Positions 8,486-18,757 of a stretch of DNA of 64,000 nt are shown here, one piece after another; position 1 is the stretch's first letter, and each line of letters opens with the position of its first letter. The notes below the pieces were generated by a model that saw nothing but the letters and a program-made list of their open reading frames with translations, was not told the DNA's origin and ran no database searches. The DNA lies in contig NZ_JAWQFO010000001.1 in assembly GCF_033436665.1 (NCBI RefSeq), positions 434,001-498,000 on the forward strand, given 5' to 3'. Position numbers and translations under genes: made by a program. The stretch is from JAWQFO01 sp033436665 (GTDB lineage: Bacteria > Pseudomonadota > Alphaproteobacteria > Rhodobacterales > Rhodobacteraceae).

Positions 8486-8578
8486 ATGTCGGATACCGCT
8501 GACCCTTCCGCATCATACCCCTTGCCTTCCGTGTATGCAGTGATATGCGTTGATCTGCGACTTTCTGCGGAGTTCTGC

Positions 8579-9334
8579 ATGACACTGAATGCACCCGGCG
8601 GCCGGCAGCGCCACCTTGCGCGGCGCCTGCACGATGGCGACGACCTCTCGATTGCCGAGATCGCGGAGGAGTTCGGTGTTTCGCTCGACACCGCGCGGCG
8701 CGACCTCATCGCGCTCGAGGCGGCCGGCGTTGCACGGCGCGTACATGGCGGAGCGGTTCCGCGAAGGTCGCCGGACCGACCGATGCCTGAGAAGATCCGC
8801 GACGACCCGGGCACCCTGGCTCCGCTCGCCCGTGCTGCCGCCACCCATCTCGAACAGGCCGACACAATTCTCGTCGATGGCGGGCTGACCGCGTTGAGCG
8901 TCGCGCGCATGATCCCGGCCCGTCCCGGCCGGATGATCGCCACACCCTCGCCCTGGGTAGCCATCGCCAGCCTCGAAGCCGGTCATCCCACCCATCTTCT
9001 CGGCGGGCAACTCAATGCGTCGGGCGGCATCGCGACCGGCGCCGATTGCAGCGCCCAGCTTGCCGCCTTCGCAGCCGATGTCGCGGTACTCGGTGCCTGC
9101 GGCATCGACACGGAGTTCGGTCTCAGTTCGGACGATCTCGCCGAAGCCGCGACCAAGCGCGCGATGGCGGAATGCGCGGCACAGGTAATGGTCGTGACGT
9201 CGGCCGCGAAACTCGGCGCACGCGCGCGGTTCCGAACGCTTGCACTGTCCGAAATCGACCTGCTCGTCACCGATGCGACCCCCGAGATCACCGCCCGCTT
9301 CGAGAGCGCCGGACTGGAGGTTCACCATGCATAA
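8579..9334 (+). CDS. DeoR-family transcriptional regulator
   Basis: This 251-residue repressor-type protein has an N-terminal winged helix-turn-helix (about residues 8-60, with LSIAEIAEEFGVSLDTARRD and the family motif VHGGAVP) and a C-terminal DeoR sensor domain with a sugar-phosphate-isomerase-like fold (DTILVDGGLTALSVARMI, ACGIDTEFGLSS). DeoR regulators usually sense a phosphorylated sugar and control nearby catabolic genes. I chose the ATG at 8579 because the earlier in-frame ATG at 8486 lies in a terminator and its 31 extra residues do not resemble the family. Its end overlaps the MFS gene by eight bases, so the two are one operon and the transporter is the likely target or partner. Confidence 0.9.
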   Translation: MTLNAPGGRQRHLARRLHDGDDLSIAEIAEEFGVSLDTARRDLIALEAAGVARRVHGGAVPRRSPDRPMPEKIRDDPGTLAPLARAAATHLEQADTILVDGGLTALSVARMIPARPGRMIATPSPWVAIASLEAGHPTHLLGGQLNASGGIATGADCSAQLAAFAADVAVLGACGIDTEFGLSSDDLAEAATKRAMAECAAQVMVVTSAAKLGARARFRTLALSEIDLLVTDATPEITARFESAGLEVHHA

Positions 9335-10460
9335 GCTGCGCTCGCCCTGGGCCGCGGTCAGCGCCGCGTTCTTCTTCAACGGCGCACTTTTCGGCGTCTG
9401 GGCCTCGCGCATTCCCGCCTTCGTCGCGCGGCTCGAGCTCGAGCCGGACACGCTGGGTCTGCTCCTGCTGATGCTCGCGGGCGGTGCCATTGCCTCTTTC
9501 CCCTTCGCGGGCACCCTCACCGACCGGCTCGGTGCATGGCGCCTGACGCGCTGGCTCGCGGCATGGTATGCGCTGACCCTCGTCCTGCTGGCCTTCGCTC
9601 CGTCGGTCTGGGTGCTGGCGTTGCTGCTGTTTCTCTTCGGCATCGGCCACGGCGGCATGGACGTCGCCATGAACGCCTGGGCAGCCGAGGTCGAACGCGC
9701 GCTCGCGCGGCCCGTGATGTCGACGTTCCACGCCATGTTCAGCCTCGGGGCTGGGATCGGCGCGTTGAGCGGTTACCTCGCGGCGCTCGGTGACATGAGC
9801 GTCGCCATGCATTTCACGCTCGCTTCGGTGGGGCTGGCCGTCGTGACCGCGTGGATGACCGCACGCCCCTGGGCCGGGCGCGCCACGCCCCACTCCGGAG
9901 CCGTCTTTGCCCTGCCCCGGAAATCGCTCCTGATCGTCGGGCTCGTCGCCTTCGCCACCTGCGTCGGCGAGGGCGCGATGGCGGACTGGAGCGCGGTCTA
10001 CCTCGACACCGTGCTCGAAACTACCAAGGCGCAGGCCGCCCTGGGATACGCGGTGTTCTCGGTGGCGATGGTCGCTGTCCGTCTTTCAGGCAGCTTTCTG
10101 ATCGCTGCCATCGGTCCCGTCCTCGCCGCGCGCCTCTCCGGGGCTTGCGCGCTCGTCGGCGCTCTGGTCGTCGTGGCTGCTAGCGGTCTTGCCGTCGCGC
10201 TCGTCGGTTTCGCGCTGCTCGGCGTCGGCTATGCGGTCATCATGCCGCTCGCCTTCTCGCGCGCGGCCGCCGATCCCGAGGTTCCGCCCGGACAGGCAAT
10301 TGCTAGCGTGGCGACGCTGAGCTATGGAGGCATGCTGCTCGGACCGCCGATGATCGGGTTCCTCGCGCATCTCACCGACCTTCCGACCGCCTTCCTGATG
10401 CTGTCTGCGCTGGCGCTGGTCACGATCGTCTTCGGCTCGGTGCTGAGCCTGCGCAACTGA
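9327..10460 (+). CDS. Major facilitator superfamily transporter (YbjJ-like)
   Basis: The 377-residue inner-membrane protein has about 12 hydrophobic segments. The MFS loop 2-3 motif reads GTLTDRLGAWR near residue 70. The start WASRIPAFVARLELEPDTLG resembles the E. coli YbjJ group, whose substrates are not established. I prefer the ATG at 9327 with GGAGG seven bases upstream over the in-frame GTG farther left. It overlaps the preceding DeoR gene by eight bases, implying translational coupling and shared regulation, so a sugar or sugar derivative is a reasonable guess for the substrate, but only a guess. Confidence 0.87.
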   Translation: MHKLRSPWAAVSAAFFFNGALFGVWASRIPAFVARLELEPDTLGLLLLMLAGGAIASFPFAGTLTDRLGAWRLTRWLAAWYALTLVLLAFAPSVWVLALLLFLFGIGHGGMDVAMNAWAAEVERALARPVMSTFHAMFSLGAGIGALSGYLAALGDMSVAMHFTLASVGLAVVTAWMTARPWAGRATPHSGAVFALPRKSLLIVGLVAFATCVGEGAMADWSAVYLDTVLETTKAQAALGYAVFSVAMVAVRLSGSFLIAAIGPVLAARLSGACALVGALVVVAASGLAVALVGFALLGVGYAVIMPLAFSRAAADPEVPPGQAIASVATLSYGGMLLGPPMIGFLAHLTDLPTAFLMLSALALVTIVFGSVLSLRN

Positions 10461-10488
10461 AGGATGAACGGAAATCCGGTAAGGGGGA

Positions 10489-10564
<76 letters not shown>

Positions 10565-10599
10565 GTGCAGCGGGTCTTAGCGCGAACCGGGCGCGGGCT

Positions 10600-11184
10600 T
10601 CAAGCCCCTATCGCAAGGCGTTCCTGGTGCCCGTTTTCGAGCCGGTAGACCACGCCCTGCCCGCCCGTCATCGTATCTATGTCCGAGATGCTGCGGCCTA
10701 CCACGATCAGGCGCAACATGCGGCTGGTGACGCCGTGTGTGACAAGGATCGCGGGCCCGTCGAGCGCATCGAGAAAGCGCGTGCAGCGGTCATGCAGCGC
10801 CACGAAGCCCTCGCCGCCGGGAGCACGGTCGTAGTGCATCAGCGAGCCGTCGCTGTCGCCCAATGTCATGCCGCGGGCCTCGAGTTCGTCGAGGCCCGTG
10901 CCGGCCCAGTCGCCGACCCCGATCTCGCGCAGCCGCCCGTCGGTTCGGATCTCGGGCACGAGCCCGATCAGCGCCAGCGCCGCGGTCTGGAACGCCCGGC
11001 CCTGCGGGCTGCAGATCGCGCGGTAGCCGACGAGGTCGCATGCCGCAAGGATATCACGCTGTTGCAGCGCCTCGGCACGCCCGCGCTCGGTCAGCGGCGA
11101 GTCGAGATGCCCCTGCAGGCGCCGCGCCGCGTTCCACTCGGTCTGGCCGTGCCGCAGCACGTAGAGCGGCGGATAGAGGCTCAC
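10600..11184 (-). CDS. Histidine phosphatase family protein (phosphoglycerate mutase-like)
   Basis: This 194-residue cytosolic protein shows the phosphohistidine motif LRHGQTEWN at residues 9-17, LTERGRAEA around 35 and the second catalytic histidine in LVTHGVTSRML near 150. Members include cofactor-dependent phosphoglycerate mutases, CobC-type phosphatases and broad-specificity phosphatases; at this length without the mutase-specific insertions it is more likely a phosphatase. Its start overlaps the end of the MscS-type channel gene by four bases (ATGA), so it is translated from the same mRNA. The substrate is unknown. Confidence 0.88.
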   Translation of the reverse strand: MSLYPPLYVLRHGQTEWNAARRLQGHLDSPLTERGRAEALQQRDILAACDLVGYRAICSPQGRAFQTAALALIGLVPEIRTDGRLREIGVGDWAGTGLDELEARGMTLGDSDGSLMHYDRAPGGEGFVALHDRCTRFLDALDGPAILVTHGVTSRMLRLIVVGRSISDIDTMTGGQGVVYRLENGHQERLAIGA

Positions 11185-13601
11185 CGGTCGTCTCCGGGGC
11201 TTTCCGGCGCGTCGTAGTCGCGCGGTTTCACCTCCTCGGATGGAGCGGTTTGGTTAGCGTCCTGCGGCTTACGCGCAAAGTCGCCTTCCGCAGCCGCGAT
11301 CCGCAGTGCCTGGCTGCTGCCGTCCTTCGCCTCGCCCAGCCAGATCGTGCGTTGCGGGAAGGGTATCTCGATGCCGCGTTCGTCGAAGACCTGTTTCAGC
11401 ACCGCGTTGTAGGCGCGCCCGACCCCCCATTGCTTGCCCGGTATGGTCTTGATCCGCGCCCGCAGTACCACGGCGTTGTCGCCGAAGCTGTTGAGCCCGA
11501 ACCATTCCAGCTCGTCGACGATGTCGCGGGCAATCTCGGGATCCTCGCGCAGCTTCGCAAAGGCCGCGTGCATCGCCTCTTTGGCCTCGTCCACGTCCTC
11601 GCGGTAGGCGATGCCCATGTCGCAGACGAAATAGCTGAACTCCTTCATGAAGTTCGACACCAGATCGACCGAGGAGAACGGCACGATGTGATAGACCCCA
11701 TGCACGTCGCGCAGTGACACCGAGCGGATCGACAGGCGTTCGACCACGCCTGTCGTGCCGCTGGCGGTGACCACGTCGCCCACGTTGATCGCGTTCTCGA
11801 ACTGGATGAAGACGCCGTTGATGATGTCCTGCACCAGTTTCTGCGATCCGAAGCCGATGGCAAGGCCCAGAACGCCGGCCGAAGCCAAGAGCGGCCCGAT
11901 GTCGAGGCCGATCTCGCTGAGCACGAACATCAGGGTCAGGACCATCAGCGCGATCGTCGCGGCATTGCGCAACAGGGTAAGCAGCGTGGTTTCGCGCGCT
12001 GTCGGCACCGTGCCGTACTCGGGGTTGAGCTTGTAATCGACGAAGGAGGTCAGGGCCAGCCAGAGCGCGAAGGCGACCAGCAGGATCGCCGCGACCGTCA
12101 TCAGCGTCGTGGTCACGCTCAGTCCCGCACCGCCCTTGAGCCAGGCGCCGATGTCCAGCACCCCGATCGTCGCAAGCGCGAAGACGACCACGAGAAAGGC
12201 CAGAACCAGCCTTAGCACGGCAAAGACCCGTGGCATCACCCGGTTGAGCCGGTCCTCGAGCAGCGGCAGCTTGTCGGTCATGTCGCCTGGCAGCGAAACA
12301 CCCCGCGCGACGGCGCGCGCCAGCCAGCCCGACAGCAGGGCCGCGAAGACCACGGCGACGAGGATCTTCCCCGAGGCGATGAGGGCGGCGAAAGTCCGGT
12401 CGTCGGATTGCGTCATCACTACCACGAACATGCCGGCGAGATAGGCCAGCGCCGCCCAGTGCCAGTAGCGGCTGATCGCCGCCAGCGTGCGGGTGACCGG
12501 ACCCGGCGACGGCGCTGGTCGGTCGTCCAGCGCCTCCTGCGCCTCGACGCTTTCCTCCTCGGCGGCGGCATGCAGCGCCCGCTCGGGATCGGCCGCCGCC
12601 TCGAGCCAGCGCGCCACCTCGCGGCGCCGGCGCAGGACCACGTAGACGAGATAGACCAGTACGATCACCGACAGGATGGCCGAAACCGCGGCGCCTGCCG
12701 CCGGGCTTGCCGAGCGGTTCACGATCGGCACGACCAGCAGGTGCCCGTAGCCGAGGATGCTGACCACGACGCTGGAATAGCGCGTCAGCGCCCCGGCGGC
12801 GCGGTCGCTGACCGGAACGATGCGAAACTCCGACACCGCGGGCGAGAGCACCGCACGCAACGCGACCTTGAGCAGTTCGACGAAGAGGAAGGCGTTGAGA
12901 TAAAGCGCCTGGCGGAACCCGATCTGACCCGGCACGCCAAGCACGAAGAGCGCCACCACGTACCCCAGCGCCCAAGCCAACAGTACGATCAGCACGTCGA
13001 CAAGCACCGACCCGGCATAAAGGCCGACGCGATGCACGACATTGGTCCCGGCCGCCCGGACGCCCAGGGACCGGTAGAAGCCGCCCGCGAACCAGCGCAA
13101 CAGAACGAACAGCGCCACGGTGGAGAGGATGATCAGGCCAAGGCCCGGCAGCGCCTCGACCAGAATGTTCAGGCTTTCGGGATCGAGCCCGTCGAAGACC
13201 GAGCGCCCGTCGGTGACGCTGTCACGCAGGCTGATCAGGGCGGCCGCGGTATCCTCGACGGCGGTCTGGGTCGCGGTCGCGATGCGGCTGCCGAACGACA
13301 GGATATCGGGTCCCGCGGCGGGTTCCTCGTCGGATCCGGCATCGGCGGTGGCCTGTTCGAGTTCGGCGATCAGCGTATCGCGCGCTTCCGGGTCCTTGAG
13401 CACCTTGAGCAGCGCATCGAGCGGCGCGCCCTGCTCTGCCGTGTCCCCGTCCTGCGACGCCGCCTCGGACAATCCGGCCTGCGCGACGGCCGAGCCGGGA
13501 AGCGCGAGGCAGGCCATGATCACCAGTAATGCCGCGCCAAACGCAACCAATCCCCTTGCCCCAAGCCGCATCATCACTCGCCTCGCATCCCCTGCCCGCA
13601 A
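11181..13601 (-). CDS. Large MscS-family mechanosensitive channel (YbiO-like)
   Basis: The product is about 806 residues, with a signal peptide (LVIMACLALPGSAVAQA), a periplasmic N-terminal domain, about eleven hydrophobic segments and a C-terminal MscS module. The pore-lining helix and first beta segment are recognisable around residues 570-600: ASAGVLGLAIGFGSQKLVQD and FIQFENAINVGDVV. The architecture and the phrase SLRDVHGVYHIVPF match the E. coli YbiO type, which releases solutes during hypo-osmotic shock. The real start may be the second or third methionine (residues 10-11), which begins a more typical signal peptide. It precedes and overlaps a histidine phosphatase gene by four bases. 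Confidence 0.9.
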   Translation of the reverse strand: MRAGDARRVMMRLGARGLVAFGAALLVIMACLALPGSAVAQAGLSEAASQDGDTAEQGAPLDALLKVLKDPEARDTLIAELEQATADAGSDEEPAAGPDILSFGSRIATATQTAVEDTAAALISLRDSVTDGRSVFDGLDPESLNILVEALPGLGLIILSTVALFVLLRWFAGGFYRSLGVRAAGTNVVHRVGLYAGSVLVDVLIVLLAWALGYVVALFVLGVPGQIGFRQALYLNAFLFVELLKVALRAVLSPAVSEFRIVPVSDRAAGALTRYSSVVVSILGYGHLLVVPIVNRSASPAAGAAVSAILSVIVLVYLVYVVLRRRREVARWLEAAADPERALHAAAEEESVEAQEALDDRPAPSPGPVTRTLAAISRYWHWAALAYLAGMFVVVMTQSDDRTFAALIASGKILVAVVFAALLSGWLARAVARGVSLPGDMTDKLPLLEDRLNRVMPRVFAVLRLVLAFLVVVFALATIGVLDIGAWLKGGAGLSVTTTLMTVAAILLVAFALWLALTSFVDYKLNPEYGTVPTARETTLLTLLRNAATIALMVLTLMFVLSEIGLDIGPLLASAGVLGLAIGFGSQKLVQDIINGVFIQFENAINVGDVVTASGTTGVVERLSIRSVSLRDVHGVYHIVPFSSVDLVSNFMKEFSYFVCDMGIAYREDVDEAKEAMHAAFAKLREDPEIARDIVDELEWFGLNSFGDNAVVLRARIKTIPGKQWGVGRAYNAVLKQVFDERGIEIPFPQRTIWLGEAKDGSSQALRIAAAEGDFARKPQDANQTAPSEEVKPRDYDAPESPGDDR

Positions 13602-13747
13602 GGCGGGCGTCTCTCACGTCGTTTTCGGGGTTATGAAGGCTCTGCAGTCGAATGAAAAGCCGTGCGGCCAACGCGGGAAACGCGACGAGTCATGCGGGTT
13701 TCCGGAAGGATCGCCATCCCGGCTCGCGACTACCGCACAGGAGGGAA

Positions 13748-13822
13748 TGGTGGGTGATAAGAGATTTGAACTCCTGACATCTTCGATGTGAACGAAGCGC
13801 TCTACCACTGAGCTAATCACCC
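13748..13822 (-). tRNA. tRNA-Val (anticodon CAC)
   Basis: The minus strand folds as a 75-base cloverleaf: acceptor GGGTGAT/ATCACCC, D arm GCTCAGTGGTAGAGC, anticodon arm CTTCG-TTCACAT-CGAAG giving CAC, T arm AGGAG-TTCAAAT-CTCTT, discriminator A and an encoded CCA. It reads GTG. It shares the anticodon stem with the tRNA-Val(TAC) 3.2 kb away, suggesting an old duplication. Confidence 0.96.
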
Positions 13823-13914
13823 ATGCGGCGGGGATTTAGCCAAAGCCGGCGCGTCGTGCAAGAGGCGCAGGCCAAAAACTTGCGGGCACCGTCTTCCAGG
13901 GTCGGATCGCGTAA

Positions 13915-13946
13915 ACAAAAAACCCCGCGCCTTGCGGCGCGGGGTC
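13915..13946 (-). terminator. Intrinsic terminator of lon
   Basis: Read on the minus strand, CCCCGCGCC (13944-13936) pairs perfectly with GGCGCGGGG (13931-13923) around a GCAA tetraloop and is followed by six T residues, 24 bases after the lon stop codon. This is a textbook rho-independent terminator. Confidence 0.92.
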
Positions 13947-13969
13947 GTAATCCTGGACCGTGCTTCGGA

Positions 13970-16381
<2,412 letters not shown>

Positions 16382-16758
16382 TCTGTTTCCTTTGTTAGCA
16401 AGAGAGCTCCAGCCCCGGTTTTCGGCAGCTCCGGCTCTCTCCGTCTCGGCCTCATAACGTGGGCCCTCGACACGGGGTTTTCAAGCGCATCGGTCCCTTC
16501 GGCCTTGAGTCAGTCTGCCGCCTGGCCGCAGGCACCACAAGTCCGATCCTGTGGTTTCGCTGCCTGTCGGCACAATATCCTGTTTCACAGCCCGTGCATC
16601 GCGGAAACGTGAGGCGAACCGCCCCGGCAAGGACGTCGGGACGGTCTCAACTGGAAACGCGCCAACCGAAGCGCCGGGCAATGCGACGGCTGCCGTTTTG
16701 CTCAGTCGACCACTCCAGCGTTAACATTCCCTTTAGATCCGGGGTGTAGAGCGCCGTT
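16382..16758. other. 377-base intergenic region between lon and tgt
   Basis: Both flanking genes are on the minus strand. The left quarter holds the candidate RpoH promoter of lon. The rest shows no ORF with a plausible start and family resemblance, and no clear terminator after tgt. The sequence GTTAACATTCCCTTTAGATCC close to the tgt end is AT-richer than its surroundings but has no obvious pairing. Confidence 0.5.
16454..16485 (-). promoter_or_regulatory. Candidate heat-shock (RpoH) promoter of lon
   Basis: On the minus strand CTTGAAA is followed after 15 bases by CCCACGTTAT. This resembles the sigma-32 pattern CTTGAAA-N11-16-CCCCATNT. It ends 73 bases before the lon ATG, a sensible leader length, and lon is a classical heat-shock gene. 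The -10 half is imperfect. Confidence 0.45.
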
Positions 16759-17886
16759 TTACAGAGGTTCGATGTCGCCGGCCGCGCGCGTCTCATGAAA
16801 CTTCGCCTGCCAGGCCTCGAAGCTGCCGCTCGCGATCGCCTGCCGCATGCCGTCCATGATCTCCTGATAGTAATGCAGGTTGTGCCAGGTCAGCAGCATC
16901 GAAGAGATGATCTCCTGGCTGCGAAAGACGTGATGCAGGTAGGCGCGGCTGTAGTTCCGGCAGGCCGGACAGGAACAACCCTCGTCCAGCGGGCGCTGAT
17001 CGTCCTGGTGGCGCGCGTTCTTGATGTTGACCACGCCGCGCCGGGTGAATGCCTGGCCCGTACGACCCGAGCGCGACGGCAGCACGCAGTCCATCATGTC
17101 GATGCCGCGCGCCACGGCCCCCACGATATCATCGGGCTTGCCGACGCCCATCAGGTAGCGCGGCTTGTCCTCCGGCAGCATGTCGGGCGCGAAATCGAGA
17201 CAGCCGAACATCGCCTTCTGCCCTTCGCCCACGGCAAGACCGCCCACGGCATAGCCGTCGAAGCCGATGGCGGTCAGCGCCTCGGCGCTTTCTTCGCGGA
17301 AATCACGTTCCAGCCCGCCCTGCTGGATCCCGAAGAGGGCATGCCCGGGCCGGTCGCCGAACGCCTCGCGCGACCGCGCGGCCCACCGCATCGACAGGCG
17401 CATGCTTTCGGCGATCCGATCCCGGTCTGCGGGCAGCGCCGGACATTCGTCGAAGCACATCATGATGTCCGATCCCAGAAGGCGCTGGATTTCCATCGAG
17501 CGTTCCGGCGTGATTTCGTGCTTCGAGCCGTCGATATGGCTGCGGAACGTCACGCCGCGCTCGGTCAGCTTGCGCAGCTCGGCAAGGCTCATCACCTGGA
17601 AGCCGCCCGAGTCGGTCAGGATCGGCTTGTCCCAGTTCATGAACCGGTGCAGGCCGCCAAGCCGGTCGATACGTTCCGCCGTCGGCCGCAGCATCAGGTG
17701 ATACGTGTTGCCGAGCAGGATGTCGGCGCCGGTGGCCGCGACGCTTTCCGGCATCATCGCCTTGACCGTCGCCGCCGTGCCCACGGGCATGAAGGCCGGC
17801 GTACGGATTGCGCCGCGCGGCGTCGAAATCCGGCCACAGCGCGCCTTGCCATCCCGGGCAGCGATGTCGAACTGGAACGTGCTCAT
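16759..17886 (-). CDS. tgt: Queuine tRNA-ribosyltransferase (tRNA-guanine transglycosylase)
   Basis: TGT swaps guanine 34 for the queuine precursor preQ1 in tRNAs with GUN anticodons. The 375-residue protein matches the family length. Visible features: the nucleophile/base-recognition motif TDSGGFQVMSL near residue 90, PSRSGRTGQAFTRRG, and the zinc site CSCPACRNYSRAYLHH near 303. I chose the ATG at 17886 (MSTFQFDI) over the one six codons earlier because it matches the family start. queA and the other queuosine genes are not in this window, so tgt stands alone here, as in many alphaproteobacteria. Confidence 0.97.
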   Translation of the reverse strand: MSTFQFDIAARDGKARCGRISTPRGAIRTPAFMPVGTAATVKAMMPESVAATGADILLGNTYHLMLRPTAERIDRLGGLHRFMNWDKPILTDSGGFQVMSLAELRKLTERGVTFRSHIDGSKHEITPERSMEIQRLLGSDIMMCFDECPALPADRDRIAESMRLSMRWAARSREAFGDRPGHALFGIQQGGLERDFREESAEALTAIGFDGYAVGGLAVGEGQKAMFGCLDFAPDMLPEDKPRYLMGVGKPDDIVGAVARGIDMMDCVLPSRSGRTGQAFTRRGVVNIKNARHQDDQRPLDEGCSCPACRNYSRAYLHHVFRSQEIISSMLLTWHNLHYYQEIMDGMRQAIASGSFEAWQAKFHETRAAGDIEPL

Positions 17887-17997
17887 TCCGCCCCTCTGCA
17901 GCAATTCGAGCGCGCGGCCAAGACCCTATTGCGCCGGTGCCGCCGAAGCTGACCACAGTTTTCAACTATTGATGGAATCAGCAAACGGAAGCTCAAC

Positions 17998-18028
17998 ATG
18001 CAAATGCAACGTGCAAGTTATTGCATGA
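17998..18028. promoter_or_regulatory. Cluster of TGCAA repeats upstream of the GAF operon
   Basis: Within 31 bases TGCAA occurs three times in direct orientation (in ATGCAAATGCAACGTGCAA) and ends in TTGCATG, so the outer ATGCAA and TTGCAT form an inverted repeat. It lies about 50 bases before the mini-ORF ribosome binding site, a place where an operator could act. The bound protein is unknown. Confidence 0.3.
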
Positions 18029-18074
18029 ACGGTTAACCTTTGCGGGAAGTCCCGTAGTCCCGGAGGTCAAAGAA

Positions 18075-18185
18075 ATGCGCGAAGACAGGCACATTGACGG
18101 CGTGACACCGGCGCGGATGCGACAAGACGGAGCGTCATCCGGGGCAGTGGCGGGACTGCCAGGACAGCGTGCCGACTCCGCATGA
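18075..18185 (+). CDS. 36-residue leader ORF translationally coupled to the GAF gene
   Basis: This small ORF has a strong ribosome binding site, CGGAGGT at 18061-18067, seven bases before its ATG, better than that of any nearby gene. It encodes an Arg/Asp/Gly-rich hydrophilic peptide (MREDRHIDGVTPARM...) and its TGA overlaps the ATG of the following GAF gene as ATGA. The GAF gene has no good ribosome binding site of its own apart from the coupling. It might be a true small protein, a leader peptide that sets GAF translation, or the remnant of an N-terminal extension. I do not recognise the peptide. Confidence 0.5.
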   Translation: MREDRHIDGVTPARMRQDGASSGAVAGLPGQRADSA

Positions 18186-18637
18186 CAGTCGTGCAGGATT
18201 TCATCACGCTCGAGCTGCTGGCGAAACGCCTGCGCGACGAACTCGGCTCGATGGCTGTGGTCATCGCCGAACTTGACGGTGCGTCGTTCGACCTGCACGC
18301 AATGGTTGGCTTCAAGCTGCCCGAAAGATTTCCACGCGCGAACATCCCGATACCTTACGCGATCAGCACCCATGTCGTGGAGATGAACTATCCGCTGCAG
18401 ATCGACGACGCGAACAGCCATCCGTTGATCCCCAACCATCCGGCGGTAAGGGAACTCGGGATCGGCGCCTATCTCGGTGCACCCATGCATCGGCCCGATG
18501 GAACGGCCTTCGGAACGGTCGCCGCGCTGCACCGGCACCGGCGCAGCTGGCAAAAGGAGGACCTGTTCCTCGTCGAGGGGACGGCACGCAAGGCCGAGGA
18601 GATCCTGAATCGGCAGGGTGCCTCGGCCGACGACTGA
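18182..18637 (+). CDS. Stand-alone GAF domain protein
   Basis: The 151-residue product is a single GAF-type sensor domain. Recognisable elements are the early helix FITLELLAKRLRDELG, the core ISTHVVEMNYPLQIDD and the mid-domain stretch ELGIGAYLGAPMHRPDGTAFGTV followed by the final helix. GAF modules bind small ligands such as cyclic nucleotides, tetrapyrroles or formate, or sense redox state; the free-methionine sulfoxide reductase class is also GAF, but I do not see its cysteine set. No output domain is attached, so it may act by contacting another protein. Its start codon overlaps the stop of a 36-residue ORF (ATGA), and rimBK begins 120 bases later. Confidence 0.75.
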   Translation: MTVVQDFITLELLAKRLRDELGSMAVVIAELDGASFDLHAMVGFKLPERFPRANIPIPYAISTHVVEMNYPLQIDDANSHPLIPNHPAVRELGIGAYLGAPMHRPDGTAFGTVAALHRHRRSWQKEDLFLVEGTARKAEEILNRQGASADD

Positions 18638-18757
18638 GCCGCAAGCTTGTCCGCGCGTCCCAGCGTCGCAAGGCGATCGACGGCGTGTCAGGTTACATTG
18701 CAGTCACCACTTGCATGCGATAGGGGTCGCAGCCCGACCGCAGCCCAGGAGCGCATC

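Larger units (their letters stand above)
8148..8578. other. 431-base intergenic region, possibly encoding a small RNA
   Basis: No protein gene with a plausible ribosome binding site is visible. It contains a CCCGGC/GCCGGG hairpin soon after the MepK-like gene, then about 240 bases of mixed sequence, then a strong intrinsic terminator at 8458-8485. As no gene ends immediately before that terminator, it may end an untranslated transcript. From 8486 to 8578 the frame of the next gene is open but poor in protein-like sequence. Confidence 0.45.

Noticed and set aside
8486..8578. Upstream ATG giving a 282-residue DeoR protein
   Set aside because: The ATG is inside a terminator and the extra residues do not look like the family.
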